NCBI RefSeq assembly: GCF_014648395.1
Contig: NZ_BMRA01000006.1
Coordinates: 97,100 to 161,099 of the forward strand
Source of the DNA: Micromonospora fulviviridis
Lineage (GTDB): Bacteria > Actinomycetota > Actinomycetes > Mycobacteriales > Micromonosporaceae
Length of the DNA: 64,000 nt
Direction of reading: 5' to 3'
The notes beneath the pieces were generated by a model, which was not told where the DNA came from, ran no database searches, and saw only the letters and a program-made list of their open reading frames with translations. Positions 63,785 to 64,000 of the stretch are shown piece after piece. The first letter of the stretch is position 1; every line of letters starts with the position of its first letter. A program made the translations under genes and the position numbers.

Positions 63785-63827
63785 GTCGGCGGCAGTTGAG
63801 GATGACCTGGCTGCGGAACCATGGCGA

Positions 63828-64000
63828 TCAGCCGTGGCTGCCTCCCCGTGATCGGCGGAAGTAGGAGACCGTTGTAACGGTGAGCAGCACCGCGCCAGTA
63901 AAGAAATAGGTGTTGATCCCAACGCCGGCCCAGAGCTCAGCCGTGGAGATGTCTTCCGCCCCCACAAAGCCGCCTCGGCGGATGCCTGTGGCCATGAGCA
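63828..64000 (-). CDS. Small membrane protein, possibly partial at the window end
   Basis: The minus strand encodes LMATGIRRGGFVGAEDISTA, then ELWAGVGINTYFFTGAVLLT VTTVSYFRRSRGG before the stop. One C-terminal helix and a basic tail are clear. The frame is open to the window edge; an ATG at 63995 could be the start of a complete ~55-residue protein, but no ribosome site can be judged. I do not recognise a family. Confidence 0.5.
   Translation of the reverse strand, partial: LMATGIRRGGFVGAEDISTAELWAGVGINTYFFTGAVLLTVTTVSYFRRSRGGSHG

Overview
The window is high-GC DNA (strong G/C at third codon positions, frequent GTG starts, many MFS/TetR/ECF/NB-ARC genes, Tat-type and long secreted glycosidases, leaderless starts) and fits a soil actinobacterium, most likely of the Micromonosporaceae/Streptomyces-like group. 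The genus cannot be fixed from sequence alone. I saw no rRNA, tRNA, CRISPR or housekeeping block, so it reads as accessory chromosome.

Region 1 (1-15.2 kb) is a patchwork. It holds transporters, two LtrA-family membrane proteins, a large membrane hydrolase, two TetR units (one with a double palindromic operator in front of an FMN reductase/LLM oxidoreductase pair, one divergent from an ABC-2/Pip-like membrane protein), and many decayed mobile-element pieces (IS3 orfB, TnpB, IS30 tail, relic IS ends, a 170-bp duplicated segment). Region 2 (15.3-21.7 kb) has three related alpha/beta hydrolases around an XRE-NB-ARC-TPR regulator and an IS110 remnant. Region 3 (21.8-32 kb) starts with broken kdpD and kdpE, then a MerR-controlled ABC exporter with an apparently leaderless start, and then two intact potassium-type permeases (an APC-superfamily protein and Kup) with a second kdpE remnant between them. 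Region 4 (32-37.4 kb) has small housekeeping-like genes and an ECF41-type sigma factor next to an NDH-2-like flavoprotein. Region 5 (37.7-42.5 kb) has a secreted PA14/propeller/CBM/DUF1080 protein, followed by more gene wreckage (IS3 orfA, EamA, S8 peptidase).

Region 6 (42.8-61.3 kb) is the most interesting part: a complete-looking sugar utilisation locus. It encodes an FGGY kinase, an L-fucose/D-arabinose isomerase-like enzyme, a LacI regulator, a Tat-exported GH116-family glycosidase with two tandem carbohydrate-binding-like modules, a COG0523 metallo-GTPase in the same operon, a secreted GH172 (DUF2961) glycosidase, a ribose-type ABC importer (ATPase, permease, lipoprotein) and a secreted five-bladed-propeller glycosidase. 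GH172 and GH116 enzymes are known as exo-alpha- and exo-beta-D-arabinofuranosidases acting on mycobacterial D-arabinan. L-fucose isomerases also convert D-arabinose to D-ribulose, and FGGY kinases phosphorylate D-ribulose. I infer a D-arabinofuranoside (D-arabinan) scavenging system: extracellular release of D-arabinose, import, isomerisation, phosphorylation and entry into the pentose phosphate pathway. Four copies of a LacI-like operator (core GAAATCGWT) lie only in front of the kinase and in the divergent GTPase/GH172 promoter, which ties the locus to its own LacI gene.

The right end (61.7-64 kb) has a HIT-family protein, two overlapping GNAT acetyltransferases and a partial small membrane protein.
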